Below are positions 62,671 to 64,000 of a stretch of DNA of 64,000 bases, in pieces. Position numbers and translations under genes: made by a program. Source of the DNA: an uncultured Flavobacteriaceae bacterium (GTDB lineage Bacteria > Bacteroidota > Bacteroidia > Flavobacteriales > Flavobacteriaceae); NCBI GenBank assembly GCA_947500575.1, contig CANMSI010000002.1:372001-436000 (forward strand). The letters run 5' to 3'. Every line of letters starts with the position of its first letter. Within the stretch, counting starts at the first letter, position 1. The notes below the pieces were generated by a model. That model worked only from the letters and a program-made list of their open reading frames with translations, did not search any database and was not told where the DNA came from.

Positions 62671-63749
62671 AAAAATTAAGCCTATTATGCATATTAACTA
62701 CTGGTCTTTTACTAGGTCAAGGAAACAAAAATACCGCAACAGCACTCGCAGAGAAAGCTTTGGAAAAACTCATTGTTGAACACAAAGCTGTTGGCGCAGT
62801 TGGAGGAGTTACACAAGGAAATGACATGGAATGGACCGCCTCCCATGGCTATATGGATTTCAAGAATAGTAAAAAAGCGAATACCACGATGCTAACAAGA
62901 ATTGCATCGATTGCAAAACCTATGACTGCCATTGCGGTAATGCAATTGTATGAGAAAAAATTAATCCAACTTGATGATCCAATTCAAATGTATATCAATG
63001 AATTATCTAATCTGGAAACTCAAGGCATTACTATAAGACAGCTATTAAACCATAGTTCTGGTATAAAAGCCTATGCCTCCAAAAAAGAATTTAAGGACAG
63101 CAAAAATTATAATTCACTAACCGAGGCCATGCATGTTTTTATAGATAGAAGCTTGCATAATACACCGGGAAAATCATACCATTATAGCACCTATAATTAC
63201 GTTGTTTTAGGAGTCTTAATAGAAAGAGTATCTGGAGAACGCTTTGAAGATTATATGAAAAAATACATCTGGAACAAAGCAGACATGAAGCATACAGGAA
63301 TTGAAAAATATGGGAAAAACTATACTAATAAAACAAAATTATATCTTAAAAATAAAAATGGGAATGCGAAGCAGGTGAAAAAAGAAAATAACCTTAGCAA
63401 TAGAACTCCAGGTGGGGGTTTTTATTCTAGTCTAGAGGATGTACTGAAGTTTGGACAAGCCGTTTTAAATAATACCTTGATTAAACCAGAAACCTTGGCA
63501 CTAATGCTTCAAAATAATGGATTAAAAAAAGATGGAAACCCATATGGAATGGGTTGGTTTATGTATGGAAGCAAACCAAATCCGGAAGAAGTATTTGGCC
63601 ATAGTGGAGGGCAAACAGGAGCCTCTTCACAGCTATTAATTATACCATCACAACAAAAGGTAATTGTTGTACTATGCAATACTTCTGACGTTTGGGAACA
63701 TGTTATAGGAACTGCAGCAGAGTTAAATTCAATTTTCAAAAAAGAATAA
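62667..63749 (+). CDS. class C beta-lactamase-fold serine hydrolase
   Basis: A 360-residue exported protein (signal peptide to about residue 20). The nucleophile motif is SIAK (S81, K84), the YxN position reads YST within YHYSTYNYVVLG, and the third motif is HSGGQTG. RQLLNHSSGI and GFYSSLEDVLKFGQ are family blocks. It may be a D-Ala-D-Ala peptidase, esterase or DNLM-like hydrolase rather than a true beta-lactamase. It is translationally coupled to the FlgD-like gene in front. Confidence 0.85.
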   Translation: MKKLSLLCILTTGLLLGQGNKNTATALAEKALEKLIVEHKAVGAVGGVTQGNDMEWTASHGYMDFKNSKKANTTMLTRIASIAKPMTAIAVMQLYEKKLIQLDDPIQMYINELSNLETQGITIRQLLNHSSGIKAYASKKEFKDSKNYNSLTEAMHVFIDRSLHNTPGKSYHYSTYNYVVLGVLIERVSGERFEDYMKKYIWNKADMKHTGIEKYGKNYTNKTKLYLKNKNGNAKQVKKENNLSNRTPGGGFYSSLEDVLKFGQAVLNNTLIKPETLALMLQNNGLKKDGNPYGMGWFMYGSKPNPEEVFGHSGGQTGASSQLLIIPSQQKVIVVLCNTSDVWEHVIGTAAELNSIFKKE

Positions 63750-63825
63750 ACGCTACTATTAAAATTCAATTTTTAACGGGCCAGCAATCCAAACGCTAAT
63801 TATGATGGTTAAAGGAAAATACCTG

Positions 63826-64000
63826 TTAAGACATTTCGCTCTCCTCCAATCCATAGTTTCTATGGTAGCAGCTTATACCTTGAGCTGAACTAATGAATAA
63901 AAATGGTTTGTATAAACCGCCTACAGGCAGTTGCTCTTCAAAGCCACTCGTATGATTTTTTATAATGAGCAAAATTAGCATGCCAATTGGTGTAACAAAA
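63826..64000 (-). CDS. C-terminal fragment of an unidentified protein
   Basis: A minus-strand frame is open from the right edge to a stop at 63826-63828, giving about 57 residues. It starts hydrophobic (TPIGMLILLII) and ends LEESEMS. It may be the tail of a gene that starts outside the window. The short length gives little support, so this is tentative. Confidence 0.35.
   Translation of the reverse strand, partial: FVTPIGMLILLIIKNHTSGFEEQLPVGGLYKPFLFISSAQGISCYHRNYGLEESEMS

Overview
The window looks like chromosome of a marine member of the Flavobacteriaceae (Bacteroidota). This rests on the low GC content, start regions without clear Shine-Dalgarno sequences, a few TAnnTTTG-type promoter boxes, many Sec-exported proteins and lipoproteins, and families typical of the group (DUF2652, DUF4251, DUF2490, alginate-export porin, LytS/LytTR pairs, FlgD/T9SS-tail-like C-termini). 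No rRNA, tRNA, CRISPR array or transposase was found. Genus and species cannot be fixed from the sequence alone.

Layout. 1-11.6 kb holds mostly housekeeping or accessory genes: a truncated OmpA-type protein, a GH113-like glycosidase, an M19 dipeptidase, a peroxiredoxin-like protein, an HD-domain protein, a dicarboxylate symporter, and a VTC/DUF4956/DUF2490 set. 11.7-12.3 kb, easily taken for empty DNA, carries three tandem genes for related peptides of 36-37 residues, followed by a terminator. 12.6-25.2 kb encodes exported hydrolases, a propeller/Ig-lipoprotein gene pair, a Bcr/CflA efflux pump, lipoproteins, and a PKD lipoprotein with a recent internal duplication and 13-bp repeats in its leader. 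25.2-36.3 kb is bounded by two related intergenic repeat modules. It carries a nine-gene minus-strand run headed by a Crp/Fnr regulator, and this run contains a second, diverged copy of the propeller/Ig-lipoprotein pair.

36.3-42.1 kb looks like an antiphage islet: a DUF2779 nuclease-like gene, and two adjacent reverse transcriptases that match the DRT3 layout. A structured non-coding RNA candidate with a CACACAC stretch lies directly downstream of them. 42.3-44.9 kb holds an unrecognised trio (an exported coiled-coil/beta-barrel protein and two paralogous four-helix membrane proteins). 45.2-53.5 kb holds an Ere-like protein, two beta-lactamase-fold proteins (one fused to an esterase, one lacking the catalytic SxxK), a LytS/LytTR pair, a LamG protein, and an Asp/Glu racemase divergent from a LysR regulator.

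54.6-59.6 kb is a complete peptide natural-product (RiPP) cluster. It comprises a 59-residue Cys-containing precursor, a hairpin that could attenuate transcription, a graspetide-type ATP-grasp ligase, an SDH/ClpP-fold protease, a MauE-like membrane protein, a thioredoxin-like protein and an ABC exporter. A LytS/LytTR two-component pair lies immediately upstream on the same strand. The window ends with a FlgD-like exported protein, a further beta-lactamase-fold serine hydrolase, and the tail of an unidentified gene. The strongest candidates for something undescribed are the RiPP cluster, the three-peptide array, the DRT3-like islet with its RNA, and the cassette-like repeats around 25-36 kb.
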